From an uncultured Pseudomonadota bacterium (GTDB lineage Bacteria; Pseudomonadota; Gammaproteobacteria; Ga0077536): a stretch of 39,928 nt of DNA. A program made the position numbers and the translations under genes. The notes under the pieces were generated by a model. The model was not told the DNA's origin, searched no databases, and saw only the letters and a program-made list of their open reading frames with translations. Each line of letters opens with the position of its first letter. The first letter of the stretch is position 1. The DNA lies in NCBI GenBank assembly GCA_903825645.1, contig CAIKBL010000076.1, positions 1-39,928 on the forward strand, in the 5' to 3' direction. Below, piece after piece: positions 9,081 to 16,371 of the stretch.

Positions 9081-10028
9081 CTAACGGATGCGAAGCTGGC
9101 CAACCAGCCAAGTATCCAGATCACCGCGCGAACGGCGACCAAGCGTCGTGTTTGGCGTGAGCGCGTCGAAGCCGTGCGGTGCCCCCGGGTATACGTGAAG
9201 TTCGGTCGGGACCCCAGCGTGCCGAAGTCTCACCGCATAGTCGATATCTTCGTCGGCGAAAACGTCGAGCGCGCCGACACTGATGAAGGTCGGTGGCAAG
9301 CCTTCCAGATTAACCGCCCGGGCCGCAGCGGCATAGGCGGGCACCGCATCGCCGGTGAGTCCCCCAAGATAACAATCCCAGCCAAACCGATTAGCGTTCG
9401 GTGGCCAGACTGGATCCTGCCAATGGCTCGAGACGGTTTGTTGCCTGTCGTCAATCATCGGATAAATAAGGGCCTGAAAGGCGATGGATAGTTCGCCGCG
9501 ATCGCGCGCCAGCAGCGCAAGGCCGGCGGCGAGTCCCGCCCCGGCGCTTGAACCGCCGATGCCGATGCGGTTGCGGTCAATGCCCAGCGTTTCTGCTTGT
9601 GCGTGGAGCCACCGCAGCCCCGCATAGCAATCTTCGAGCGGTTGCGGATAGGTCGATTCGGGTGCCAGACGGTATTCGACCGAAGCACCAACGCAGTCAA
9701 GTCGAGGACACCAGTCATCAAAACGAGGATCGTCGCCCACCGCGCGGCCTAACACGAGCCCGCCGCCGTGCATCCAATAGATGCAAGGCAGAAGGCCCTG
9801 CGCACTCTTCGCCCGATGGACCCGCACCGTCACAGGAGAACGATCGACGACCGAATGATCCACGCGAGAAACCGCCTCTGATAACGACGGGGGCGCTAGC
9901 CCTGCCATCGCCGAACGAACCTTGGGGAGTGTGGCATGAGACAGCTTGCCGAACCGCAGATTGAGCGGCGCCAGCGCCGCCATGATTTCCGGATCCAGTA
10001 AGGGGGTGATATCGCGCGGAGCCGTCAT
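9081..10028 (-). CDS. Alpha/beta hydrolase, hormone-sensitive lipase type esterase
   Basis: The 315-residue protein carries the HSL-family oxyanion motif 'HGGG' (residues 87-90), the nucleophile elbow 'GGSSAG' with the likely catalytic Ser161, Asp255 in 'GALDVFADED' and His285 in 'PGAPHGF'. Together these form the expected Ser-Asp-His triad. The 'YRLAPE' block (119-124) is also typical of the family. No signal peptide is visible, so it should be a cytoplasmic carboxylesterase acting on short acyl esters or on an ester intermediate in a catabolic pathway. It lies upstream of the decayed monooxygenase on the same strand, which suggests a former degradative operon whose oxidative step has been lost. 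The substrate cannot be predicted. Confidence 0.88.
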   Translation of the reverse strand: MTAPRDITPLLDPEIMAALAPLNLRFGKLSHATLPKVRSAMAGLAPPSLSEAVSRVDHSVVDRSPVTVRVHRAKSAQGLLPCIYWMHGGGLVLGRAVGDDPRFDDWCPRLDCVGASVEYRLAPESTYPQPLEDCYAGLRWLHAQAETLGIDRNRIGIGGSSAGAGLAAGLALLARDRGELSIAFQALIYPMIDDRQQTVSSHWQDPVWPPNANRFGWDCYLGGLTGDAVPAYAAAARAVNLEGLPPTFISVGALDVFADEDIDYAVRLRHAGVPTELHVYPGAPHGFDALTPNTTLGRRSRGDLDTWLVGQLRIR

Positions 10029-10225
10029 TTAAAATCCTTAATCTGATCAGGGGTTCGCGCATGAAGGTCTTTATCCGCGCGGCGAAGGGTTCGGTTTCAT
10101 CACCATGATACGCCTGCCTCAGTAGTCAACGCGCCAGCTGTCCCTATCTGCGAATCGGGGCGTTCTAGACAGCATAGCCGGGTGAAGTGTCGCGGCCGCG
10201 CGAACAGGTTTTTTTTCGTGCGCGG

Positions 10226-10693
10226 TCAGCGCGGATCGGACTTGATCAGCGTGACATGATTCAAGCCATCCTGCCGTGCGTACCGCATCGAGTCAGCCAT
10301 TTCCTGCAACATGTAGATCCCGAGGCCACCGATGGGTCGGTCTTCCAGTTCGAGTGACAGATCGGGCACGGGTGCTGTCAGGGGATCGAAGGGCTTGCCA
10401 TCATCGATGAAGATCAGGCTCAATGCCCGCTCGGCGAAATAAAGGGTGACGTCCACCGTGTGTTCACCGTCGTCGTCGTAGCCATATTTCAAGCTGTTAG
10501 TGACAAGCTCCTCGATGGCGAGATTGGCGAACAGGATAAGCGTTTCCGAAGCCGCGTTTACGCGGAGCCAAGCTTCGGCTTGTTCGTTTGCCAGGCTGAT
10601 CGCATTGGCCTCATTGCGGATTTTTAGCGAGAGTACCGCGTGCGTGGGGGCATCATTTTCCACCGTAGCTCCAGTCTCGAAAGCGGGAGACAT
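10226..10693 (-). CDS. RsbW-like serine kinase/anti-sigma ATPase (HATPase_c)
   Basis: The 155-residue protein is a single GHKL ATPase domain. The N box is 'EELVTNSLKYGY' (Asn66), the G1 box 'FIDDGKPFDP' (Asp97/98), and the G2 box 'GGLGIYML' (122-129). This layout matches RsbW/SpoIIAB-type anti-sigma factors or kinases that phosphorylate a STAS-domain antagonist. A STAS antagonist is encoded at 32382, about 22 kb away, so the two might be partners, but the distance makes that uncertain. The start could be ATG at 10693 or GTG at 10663. The GTG would overlap the stop of a small upstream reading frame and remove ten weakly conserved residues. The gene follows purK-purE on the same strand and may be their distal operon member. 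Confidence 0.85.
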   Translation of the reverse strand: MSPAFETGATVENDAPTHAVLSLKIRNEANAISLANEQAEAWLRVNAASETLILFANLAIEELVTNSLKYGYDDDGEHTVDVTLYFAERALSLIFIDDGKPFDPLTAPVPDLSLELEDRPIGGLGIYMLQEMADSMRYARQDGLNHVTLIKSDPR

Positions 10694-10760
10694 TGTCCCG
10701 TTGTTTAGCTAATTCGTACGCCTTTACCGCTGCGCTTTCGTCCTCTACTTGCAGGATCAT
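10653..10760 (-). CDS. Possible 35-residue small protein, coupled to purE
   Basis: A short reading frame starts with an ATG at 10760 that overlaps the purE stop in an ATGA arrangement, and ends with TGA at 10653-10655 inside the 5' part of the RsbW-like gene. The peptide begins MILQVEDESAAVKAYELAKQ and ends in 'DWSYGGK'. It is polar and probably helical in its first two thirds. The purK/purE junction has the same ATGA overlap, so this looks like a third coupled cistron. The RsbW-like gene has an in-frame GTG (10663) just before this frame's stop, which would extend the coupled chain. I do not recognise the peptide. It could be a real microprotein or only a non-conserved reinitiation leader. 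Confidence 0.35.
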   Translation of the reverse strand: MILQVEDESAAVKAYELAKQRDNVSRFRDWSYGGK

Positions 10761-11272
10761 CGCGGCACTTTTGATAGTTCGGCGTTTGCGGTCATGACTT
10801 TTTCCGCCAGGCCTTCCTTGTAGTGTTGCAAGCGCGTACGCAGTCGGGCCTCACTGAGGGCAAGAATTTGCACGGCGAGCAAGGCCGCATTGGTGGCATT
10901 GTTGATGGCTACTGTCGCGACGGGAACGCCCGCAGGCATCTGGGCGATGGAAAGCAACGCATCGGTCCCGTTCAGGAGCGTGGCGGCCACAGGTACCCCG
11001 ATCACCGGAAGGATGGTCAACGCGGCGGTCATGCCCGGCAGATGCGCTGCGCCCCCGGCACCAGCAATGATGACTTTGAGCCCCCGTGCCGCAGCCCCCT
11101 GCGCGTAGTCATACATCCGGGTAGGTGTGCGATGCGCTGAGACAATCGCGACTTCGTGGGGGATCGCAAATTCAGTCAGCACATCGACGGCGGCCTGCAT
11201 GACTTTCAGGTCCGAGGTACTACCCATGATGACGCCCACTTGAGCGGCGACTGACTGGGGCCCTTTTTTCAT
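10757..11272 (-). CDS. purE: N5-carboxyaminoimidazole ribonucleotide mutase PurE
   Basis: The 171-residue class I PurE interconverts N5-CAIR and 4-carboxy-AIR in de novo purine synthesis. The family signatures are clear: 'GVIMGSTSDLKVM' near the N-terminus, 'VSAHRTP' with the catalytic histidine (about residue 47), 'IAGAGGAAHLPGM', and 'NATNAALLAVQIL' near the C-terminus. It is cytosolic and forms octamers in known relatives. The ATG overlaps the purK stop (ATGA at 11269-11272), so purK is translated first and purE second. This is the reverse of the purE-purK order common in enterobacteria. A small reading frame and an RsbW-like gene follow on the same strand. Confidence 0.97.
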   Translation of the reverse strand: MKKGPQSVAAQVGVIMGSTSDLKVMQAAVDVLTEFAIPHEVAIVSAHRTPTRMYDYAQGAAARGLKVIIAGAGGAAHLPGMTAALTILPVIGVPVAATLLNGTDALLSIAQMPAGVPVATVAINNATNAALLAVQILALSEARLRTRLQHYKEGLAEKVMTANAELSKVPR

Positions 11273-12426
11273 GCGTCGACTCCGGTGACTTTTAAAGCGT
11301 GCTGCAAAGTTTCAGCGGTGGCGAGTGCCTCTTCCACCGAGTCGCCAGTGACGGTGACATGGCCCATTTTTCGGAAGGGCTTAACCGTATGCTTGCCGTA
11401 GAGATGCACTGCCGCGCCTCGCGCCCGGGCGAGTGCTAGGCCTTCGATGACGGGTCTGCCGTGCGCACCGGGGGCACCCAATAGATTGAAACTCGCGGCT
11501 GGACGTAACAACGTTGTCGGACCCAATGGCATGTCGGTCACGGCTCTCAGATGTTGCTCAAATTGCGAAGTCGCGCAGGCCTCGATGGTGTAATGACCAG
11601 AATTATGCGGGCGCGGCGAGATTTCATTGATCAACACGTCACCCCCTCGCGCGAGGAAAAATTCGATCCCAAAAATTCCTACCCCCGCCAAGGCTTCGAC
11701 GGCTTGTCGGGCAAGCAGAATGCATCGGGCCGCTACGTCGGGCGGAATACTGGCCGGCGCCTGGATCATGTCAAGGATGTTAACCCGGGGATCGAATCGG
11801 GCTTCGACCACCGGGTAGGTGGCGATTTCGCCCCGCCAGTTGCGCGCGATCATCACGGCGAGCTCTTTTTCGATATCGACCAGCTTCTCGACCAGACACG
11901 GAACATGCAACATTTCTTCTGCATCGGATAGACGGCGGACGATCTTGACGCCGCGGCCGTCATAACCATGACGCCGAGCTTTCAGGACACACGGCATCCC
12001 GAATTCGACGACGGCCGCGTGATTTTGCGGGGCTACAGCGCAGAAGTCGCTGGTGGGCAGACCTTGCGCTTTGAGAAATTCTTTTTGATGCAACTTGTCC
12101 TGGATAATGCTGAGCACGCGCGCGGAGGGAGCGACACGGGTACCACTGCGCTCCAGGGCTTCGAGGCAAGCCGCGGTCACGGCTTCGATATCGAGGGTCA
12201 CGACAGCTGCGCCGGTGCTCAATGCGGCGAGCTGGCCCGGATCATCAAATTCTCCGACAAGTTGCTCAGCGAATGCCCGCGCGGGGCAATCAGGCGTCGG
12301 ATCGAGGACGGTGATACTGAGTCCGATAGGGGGGGCTGCCTGCGCCATCATGCGGGCCAGTTGGCCGCCGCCGACGATGCCAACACGGGTCAGGGCCGCA
12401 GGGAGATCAGAACGGGCGCGATTCAT
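11269..12426 (-). CDS. purK: N5-carboxyaminoimidazole ribonucleotide synthase PurK
   Basis: PurK is an ATP-grasp enzyme that makes N5-CAIR from AIR, bicarbonate and ATP, the substrate of PurE encoded just downstream. With the ATG at 12426 the protein has 385 residues and begins shortly before the nucleotide-binding 'VGIVGGGQLARMM'. An in-frame upstream codon at 12531 would add 35 residues with no similarity to the family, so I reject it. Further motifs are 'IQDKLHQKEFLK', 'VLKARRHGYDGRG' and 'EFFLARGGDVLINEISPRPHNSGHYTIEAC', in which the glutamate and asparagine bind metal-ATP. It overlaps purE by 4 bases, so the two steps are probably made in balanced amounts. Confidence 0.97.
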   Translation of the reverse strand: MNRARSDLPAALTRVGIVGGGQLARMMAQAAPPIGLSITVLDPTPDCPARAFAEQLVGEFDDPGQLAALSTGAAVVTLDIEAVTAACLEALERSGTRVAPSARVLSIIQDKLHQKEFLKAQGLPTSDFCAVAPQNHAAVVEFGMPCVLKARRHGYDGRGVKIVRRLSDAEEMLHVPCLVEKLVDIEKELAVMIARNWRGEIATYPVVEARFDPRVNILDMIQAPASIPPDVAARCILLARQAVEALAGVGIFGIEFFLARGGDVLINEISPRPHNSGHYTIEACATSQFEQHLRAVTDMPLGPTTLLRPAASFNLLGAPGAHGRPVIEGLALARARGAAVHLYGKHTVKPFRKMGHVTVTGDSVEEALATAETLQHALKVTGVDA

Positions 12427-12697
12427 CGTGGTGTTTCCGGCGCGCGCGTAGCGGGGCGCGATAGCATGAGGGTGAAAAAAACATAGCATAAGCGTTCCGG
12501 TGACGCATGCAAATTTACCGGGGGGTGCCACGCGAAACGGTTAGCGAAGTGCGCAAGGGTGGCAGTCGACAGCGACCTAAAAAAGCACGCGCAGCGTCTG
12601 GGGTAGCCAATCCGGCAGGTGCATGTTCCAATATGCAAGCCGGCGGCACGTTGTGCCCGGTGTGCTTTTCAATTGCACCCAGGAGGCTACATTCGCC

Positions 12698-13153
12698 ATG
12701 AAACTCGAACCCCTGATGACCTATCACGCTGAGTTGCGGCCGCCGGTGTCGGTGGGGCCGGGGCCGTATGGTACGCGCAACATTTTTGAGGTCATTGGCG
12801 GCGCCTTTGAAGGTCCGCGGATGCGTGGCAACCTCCGCACGGGGGGAGGTGACTGGTTGTTGGTCGACGCCGAGGGCATTGGTCATCTGGATGTGCGTGC
12901 GACCTTCGAGACGCATGATGGGGCACTCATCTACGTTCAGTATTTTGGTCGGCTGGTCCTGACCGATGCACTAGCCCAAGCGCTGCAGGGGCATGGGCAG
13001 ACAGATTTCGGCGATACCCATTTTGTTTCGCAGCCCCGCTTTGAAACGGGGGATCTGCGCTATGCTTGGCTAAATCAGGTGATGGCTGTGGGTGAAGGCC
13101 GGGTCCGGAATGGCCGAGTTGAATATCAGGTCTTTGAATGCGTTTGTGGGTAG
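12698..13153 (+). CDS. DUF3237 domain protein
   Basis: The ATG at 12698 is preceded by a strong ribosome site (AGGAGG at 12681-12686), which decides the start over a longer in-frame option at 12623. The 151-residue product has the DUF3237 pattern: 'VGPGPYGTRNIFEVIGGAFEGPRMRG' early, then 'GGGDWLL.DAEGIGHLDVRATFETHDGALIYVQYFGRLV', and 'DLRYAWLNQVMAVGEG' near the end. The family forms a small beta-barrel and has no established function. There is no signal peptide. It lies 370 bases upstream of the nitrile hydratase genes on the same strand. A functional link is possible, but the gap suggests separate transcription. Confidence 0.85.
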   Translation: MKLEPLMTYHAELRPPVSVGPGPYGTRNIFEVIGGAFEGPRMRGNLRTGGGDWLLVDAEGIGHLDVRATFETHDGALIYVQYFGRLVLTDALAQALQGHGQTDFGDTHFVSQPRFETGDLRYAWLNQVMAVGEGRVRNGRVEYQVFECVCG

Positions 13154-13523
13154 CGCCGCCCGGGACGAATGAATTGTGCTTCTCAAGACTGCCCGGGAGG
13201 GATCTGCGTTGGGCAAGCCGCCTACGGACAAGCGTGTAACACTGCTTTGACGGCATCTCCCGTCGGCGCTTCGCGCCTACGACAGTGCTGAAGGCGATCA
13301 AGGATTAGGATGTCGATGGTGTTGAGCAATGCTAATGTGTGCGCCCTCGGGATGATTTTGGATACCCGTCTCTTCACGGTGACGGGACACCCGCCGAGCG
13401 GTGTGCGGGTTAGCCAGTCGGACCTTTGCGGGTGGCGAGACACGTCAGCGAGGACACCTCGTTCCGGGGCCTCAAGCGTTCGAACAGGCTCAGGATGGGC
13501 AAAATCTGAATGGAGATCAGTGA
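13154..13523 (+). other. Intergenic region upstream of the nitrile hydratase genes
   Basis: These 370 bases hold no recognisable gene. The clearest structure is a hairpin at 13261-13280: GGCGC and GCGCC around a TTC loop, extended by further pairs with one mismatch. It is not followed by a T-run, so it is not a classic terminator. A ribosome site (GGAG at 13512-13515) lies 8 bases before the ATG of the nitrile hydratase alpha gene. The region should contain that operon's promoter, but I could not identify convincing -35 and -10 elements. Confidence 0.5.
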
Positions 13524-14126
13524 ATGAGTACAAACCATAATCGTCCGTTGAGCGATGTGGAAATTCGGGTCAAAGCGCTGGAATCCCTGCTTGTCGAGAA
13601 GGGACTTGTGGACGCGGCAGCCGTTGATGCGCTGATCGATACCTACGAACATAAAGTAGGTCCCCGCAATGGCGCGCAGGTGGTTGCCCGTGCTTGGCAG
13701 GACCCGGCATACAAGGCGCGCTTACTGGCGGATGGCACGGCGGCGATTGCCGAGCTGGGCTTTACAGGCATGCAGGGTGAAGACATGGTGGTGGTCGAGA
13801 ATACTCTCGACACTCATAACGTAATCGTCTGTACGCTGTGCTCCTGCTATCCCTGGCCGACGCTGGGTCTGCCGCCGGTGTGGTTCAAGTCCGCCGCGTA
13901 TCGATCGCGGGTCGTGCTCGATCCTCGTGGTGTGCTCAGTGAGTTTGGGCTGGAGATCCCTGCGGAGATTCGGGTTCAGGTGTGGGACAGTACCTCTGAA
14001 ATTCGCTATATGGTGCTGCCGGAACGACCGGCGGGGACCGAAGGCTGGCATGAGGCGCAACTTGCCGCGCTGGTGACGCGCGATGCGATGATCGGCGTGG
14101 CGAAGGTCACGCATCCCAACGAATAG
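13524..14126 (+). CDS. nthA: Cobalt-type nitrile hydratase alpha subunit
   Basis: The 200-residue protein carries the metal-binding claw C103-T-L-C106-S-C108. In this family Thr after the first Cys points to the non-corrin cobalt form (Ser is typical of iron enzymes). Cys106 and Cys108 are expected to be oxidised to sulfinic and sulfenic acids. Flanking blocks '[18 protein letters not shown]' and '[14 protein letters not shown]' are diagnostic. The enzyme hydrates nitriles to amides in the cytoplasm. The partner beta subunit is split over the next two genes. The same architecture occurs in thiocyanate hydrolase (ScnC is the alpha homologue) and in the three-subunit toyocamycin nitrile hydratase, so the substrate is not certain. 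The gene order (alpha, beta-N, beta-C, activator) and the short alpha N-terminus favour nitrile hydratase. Confidence 0.92.
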   Translation: MSTNHNRPLSDVEIRVKALESLLVEKGLVDAAAVDALIDTYEHKVGPRNGAQVVARAWQDPAYKARLLADGTAAIAELGFTGMQGEDMVVVENTLDTHNVIVCTLCSCYPWPTLGLPPVWFKSAAYRSRVVLDPRGVLSEFGLEIPAEIRVQVWDSTSEIRYMVLPERPAGTEGWHEAQLAALVTRDAMIGVAKVTHPNE

Positions 14127-14137
14127 AGGATCTACGA

Positions 14138-14449
14138 ATGAACGGAATCCACGACACAGGCGGTATGCACGGCCTCGGTCCCCTCGTTGTCGAGCAGGAC
14201 GAGCCAGTTTTCCACCATGAATGGGAGCGCCGCGTGTTCGGTCTTTTTTTGCCTATTGCGGCGATGGGAACCTTTAATCTTGACGAGTTTCGACATGCGA
14301 TTGAGCGAATGGGAGCGTCCGGCTATCTCAACACGAGCTATTATGAGCACTGGCTGCATGCCTTTGAAACGTTGTTAGTGGAAAAGGGCGTTCTGCAACA
14401 GACGGAGCTGGCGGCCCGCTGCGCGCAGATCGCGCAGGAGACACACTAA
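14138..14449 (+). CDS. Nitrile hydratase beta subunit, N-terminal half
   Basis: The 103-residue protein matches only the first half of a normal nitrile hydratase beta subunit (about 220 residues). It has 'MNGIHDTGGMHGLGP' at the start, 'HHEWERRVFGL', then 'MASGYLNTSYYEHWL'-like helices ('GASGYLNTSYYEHWLHAFETLL') and 'EKGVL'. It ends in a stop that overlaps the ATG of the next gene, which encodes the second half. The start is 11 bases after the alpha subunit stop, with an AGAGGA ribosome site. Because both halves keep intact starts and stops, this is an organised split rather than a frameshift. Its equivalents are ScnB of thiocyanate hydrolase and ToyK of toyocamycin nitrile hydratase. Confidence 0.9.
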   Translation: MNGIHDTGGMHGLGPLVVEQDEPVFHHEWERRVFGLFLPIAAMGTFNLDEFRHAIERMGASGYLNTSYYEHWLHAFETLLVEKGVLQQTELAARCAQIAQETH

Positions 14450-14796
14450 TGGCCATCAATCGCGAGCAGGCGGTGGCAGCAGCCAGCCGGGGTGCGAGCA
14501 CGCGGGTGGCGCAGGTGATCGCCGCACGGTTCAAGGTGGGCGATCGGATCAGAATCCGTAATATCAACCCGGTCGGGCACACCCGGGTGCCGCGTTATAT
14601 TCGCGGCAAAGTAGCCACGATCGAACGGGCTTATGGCGTGTTCATTTTCCCGGACACGCACGCCGCCCAAGCCGGTGAAAAACCGCAGCATCTTTACGCC
14701 GCGCGTTTCAGCGCCCGTGAGCTGTGGGGGGAGCAAGCTAATCCACTGGATAACGTGGTCGTGGATGTGTGGGACGATTACGTGGATCCGATATGA
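14449..14796 (+). CDS. Nitrile hydratase beta subunit, C-terminal SH3-like half
   Basis: The 115-residue protein is the SH3-like barrel domain of nitrile hydratase beta. It has 'RFKVGDRIRIRNINPVGHTRVPRYIRGK.A.IERAYGVFIFPDT', then 'PQHLYAARFSARELWGE' and 'VVVDVWDDYVDP' at the end. About 35 extra N-terminal residues come before the barrel. Its ATG overlaps the stop of the N-terminal-half gene by one base, and its stop TGA overlaps the ATG of the activator gene, so translation of the set is coupled. In known enzymes this domain packs on the alpha subunit near the active-site channel. Equivalents are ScnA and ToyL in three-subunit relatives. Confidence 0.9.
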   Translation: MAINREQAVAAASRGASTRVAQVIAARFKVGDRIRIRNINPVGHTRVPRYIRGKVATIERAYGVFIFPDTHAAQAGEKPQHLYAARFSARELWGEQANPLDNVVVDVWDDYVDPI

Positions 14797-15173
14797 GTAC
14801 GGTGTCTTCGTTCGTGCCCGACATCGATAACCTGGCGGAGATCCCCAAGGACGCGGATGGCGCCGTGTTCGCGGCACCTTGGGAAGCGAAGGCCTTCGCG
14901 CTCGTGATCCATCTTCATCAGCGCGGTTGCTTTGCCTGGCAGGACTGGGTCGATGTGCTCGCGAGCGAGATTGCGGCGGACAAGGCCCGTCCGGCACCGA
15001 CGCCTTACTATCTGCTATGGCTGGCGGCAGCCGAGCGGATCATGACCGCGTGTGGGTTGGTCGATCCAGGCGCGCTGGTGGCCGCGCAAGCTGCCCTGCA
15101 GGCGGGGCAGTTAGCGCCAACGGGACACCACGACCACGCGCATGATCACGGCGACCATGCACATCCCCACTAG
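14793..15173 (+). CDS. Nitrile hydratase activator/cobalt chaperone with His-rich tail
   Basis: With the ATG at 14793, which overlaps the previous stop, the protein has 126 residues. It fits the nitrile hydratase accessory-protein family (P14K/NhlE-like), which resembles the beta N-terminal half: 'DGAVFAAPWEAKAFALVIHLHQRGCFAWQDWVDVL' and 'PTPYYLLWLAAAERIMTACGLV'. Known cobalt-type activators carry apo-alpha subunits, help insert cobalt and oxidise the claw cysteines, then swap the alpha subunit into the mature enzyme. The last 15 residues are unusual: a run rich in His and Asp ('HHDHAHDHGDHAHPH') that could bind Co(II) or Ni(II). The metal-buffering role is my inference; the family assignment is firm. 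Confidence 0.88.
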   Translation: MSTVSSFVPDIDNLAEIPKDADGAVFAAPWEAKAFALVIHLHQRGCFAWQDWVDVLASEIAADKARPAPTPYYLLWLAAAERIMTACGLVDPGALVAAQAALQAGQLAPTGHHDHAHDHGDHAHPH

Positions 15174-15179
15174 TCAACT

Positions 15180-15524
15180 TCAGCGGGTATAGCGAATCCG
15201 CGTCCCGCGCTCGAGCGCGAGTTCGAGTTCGAAAGGGCTGATTTCGGGTGGAAAATAGCAGCCTGAAATGTGTGCCTGCGCAAAACTAGCGCCTTCGAGT
15301 TGCGACGCTCGGAAGTCGATCCCACGCAGATCAGAGTTGCGGAAGTAGCAGTCCCGCATGTCGAGGCCACGGGCATCTAGTTCGCGCAAGTCGAGTCTGC
15401 TCAGGTCGGTGGCCACCAAATTGCATTGTTCCCCTTCCCGCCGGCGGCGATTGAACTCTTCAATCTCCCCTGCGCGAAGCAGCCGGTACATGTCACAGTC
15501 GCTAATACGAGGTCTCGTGGTCAT
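15180..15524 (-). CDS. Pentapeptide-repeat protein
   Basis: With the ATG at 15524 the protein has 114 residues. After a short N-terminal helix-rich part ('DMYRLLRAGEIEEFNRRRREG') it has about ten tandem pentapeptide repeats of the A(D/N)LXX type, roughly residues 36-90 ('TDLSRLDLRELDARGLDMRD', 'RNSDLRGIDFRASQLEGASF'). These fold into a right-handed quadrilateral beta-helix. There is no signal peptide. An in-frame upstream start at 15608 would add 28 residues that do not look coding. It converges with the nitrile hydratase operon, with only 6 bases between the stop codons. Functions in this superfamily are diverse, and I cannot assign one. Confidence 0.8.
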   Translation of the reverse strand: MTTRPRISDCDMYRLLRAGEIEEFNRRRREGEQCNLVATDLSRLDLRELDARGLDMRDCYFRNSDLRGIDFRASQLEGASFAQAHISGCYFPPEISPFELELALERGTRIRYTR

Positions 15525-15623
15525 CGGCGGCGCTCCCGTAAAAAACAAACCTAGGCCTGTCGGGTTAGCGACTGATCCGCCAGCGGATTGAACCGAGCGG
15601 CCAGCCACCGGGTAATTTCAGGG

Positions 15624-15650
15624 TTCGTAGGCGTAGGCAACGCCTGCGAA
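15624..15650 (-). terminator. Hairpin downstream of the flavin reductase gene
   Basis: TTCGTAGGCG (15624-15633) pairs with CGCCTGCGAA (15641-15650) around a 7-base loop, with one T-G wobble. It starts 4 bases beyond the stop of the minus-strand flavin reductase gene, a typical terminator position. No clear U-run follows on that strand, so it may be a weak or Rho-assisted terminator, or an mRNA 3'-end stabiliser. Confidence 0.45.
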
Positions 15651-15653
15651 GGG

Positions 15654-16268
15654 CTAAGGTCGCTGGAGTTCGAACAAATCGCCCAGCGTGCCGTAGTTCA
15701 TGTAGCCGAGGCGGGTGATCGGGTGCAATCGGCGCTCATCGACCTGTCCGTCGACAATCACCGCATCGGCGATATGTATCCCGACAATTTGGCCTATCAC
15801 GACGTGGCTGACGCGTCCGTCGGCGCTTGCCGGGAGATCGAGGCATTGATAGACGCGACATTCGAGCGAGGCGAGTGCACTGGCCACCCGCGGGGGGCGG
15901 ACGAGTTGGGCGGGCGCCGTCGCGATGCCACAGGCGTGGAATTCGTCAATCTCGGGCGCGAGTGACGCAGAGCTCGCGTTCATGTCGATCAAATCGTGCG
16001 CGCCCACCAGATTGACCACAAATTCTGGGACCACGCAGATGTTGTGATAGGTATCTTTCGCCGTGCCTGGACGACCTGCATTCGGCGCAAACATCAAGTA
16101 GGGTGGATCGGAGCTAACTAGATTGAAATAAGAATAAGGTGCGAGATTGGCGATCCCCGTGGCGCTAATGGAGCTCACCCATGCAATGGGGCGAGGCATG
16201 ACGAGCGCATTCAGTGGGTTGTGCGTCAGGGGTGTCGGGTGAAGACCGTCGGCGACCGAAAAAAACAT
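15654..16268 (-). CDS. Flavin reductase-like FMN-binding protein (DIM6/NTAB family)
   Basis: The 204-residue protein matches the flavin reductase/FMN-binding split-barrel family: 'PLNALVMPRPIAWVSSISATGIANLAPYSYFNLVSSDPPYLMF', then 'KDTYHNI' and 'EFVVNLVGAHDLIDMNASSA'. These segments bind FMN. Members transfer electrons from NAD(P)H to flavin, often for a two-component monooxygenase, or bind FMN for unknown redox tasks. A decayed flavin-dependent oxygenase lies about 7 kb away at 7627-8902, so a former partnership is conceivable but unsupported by proximity. It is transcribed away from the exported-protein gene at 16372. Confidence 0.88.
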   Translation of the reverse strand: MFFSVADGLHPTPLTHNPLNALVMPRPIAWVSSISATGIANLAPYSYFNLVSSDPPYLMFAPNAGRPGTAKDTYHNICVVPEFVVNLVGAHDLIDMNASSASLAPEIDEFHACGIATAPAQLVRPPRVASALASLECRVYQCLDLPASADGRVSHVVIGQIVGIHIADAVIVDGQVDERRLHPITRLGYMNYGTLGDLFELQRP

Positions 16269-16371
16269 GGCACAATCCCGCTAGGTTCAATGGGGTCGAA
16301 TAAACACAGTGGCGTACGATAGGGGCGCCAGTACCAGAGTGTCAAACGTCGGGGCGATCGAGGAGCAAGGC

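Noticed and set aside
12515-12916. Minus-strand frame of 133 codons overlapping the DUF3237 start
   Set aside because: No recognised motif, and the DUF3237 gene on the plus strand has a strong ribosome site and clear family similarity.
13524-14796. Calling the three-subunit enzyme a thiocyanate hydrolase
   Set aside because: ScnABC has the same split, but the gene order here is alpha, beta-N, beta-C and then a nitrile hydratase-type activator. The choice stays provisional.
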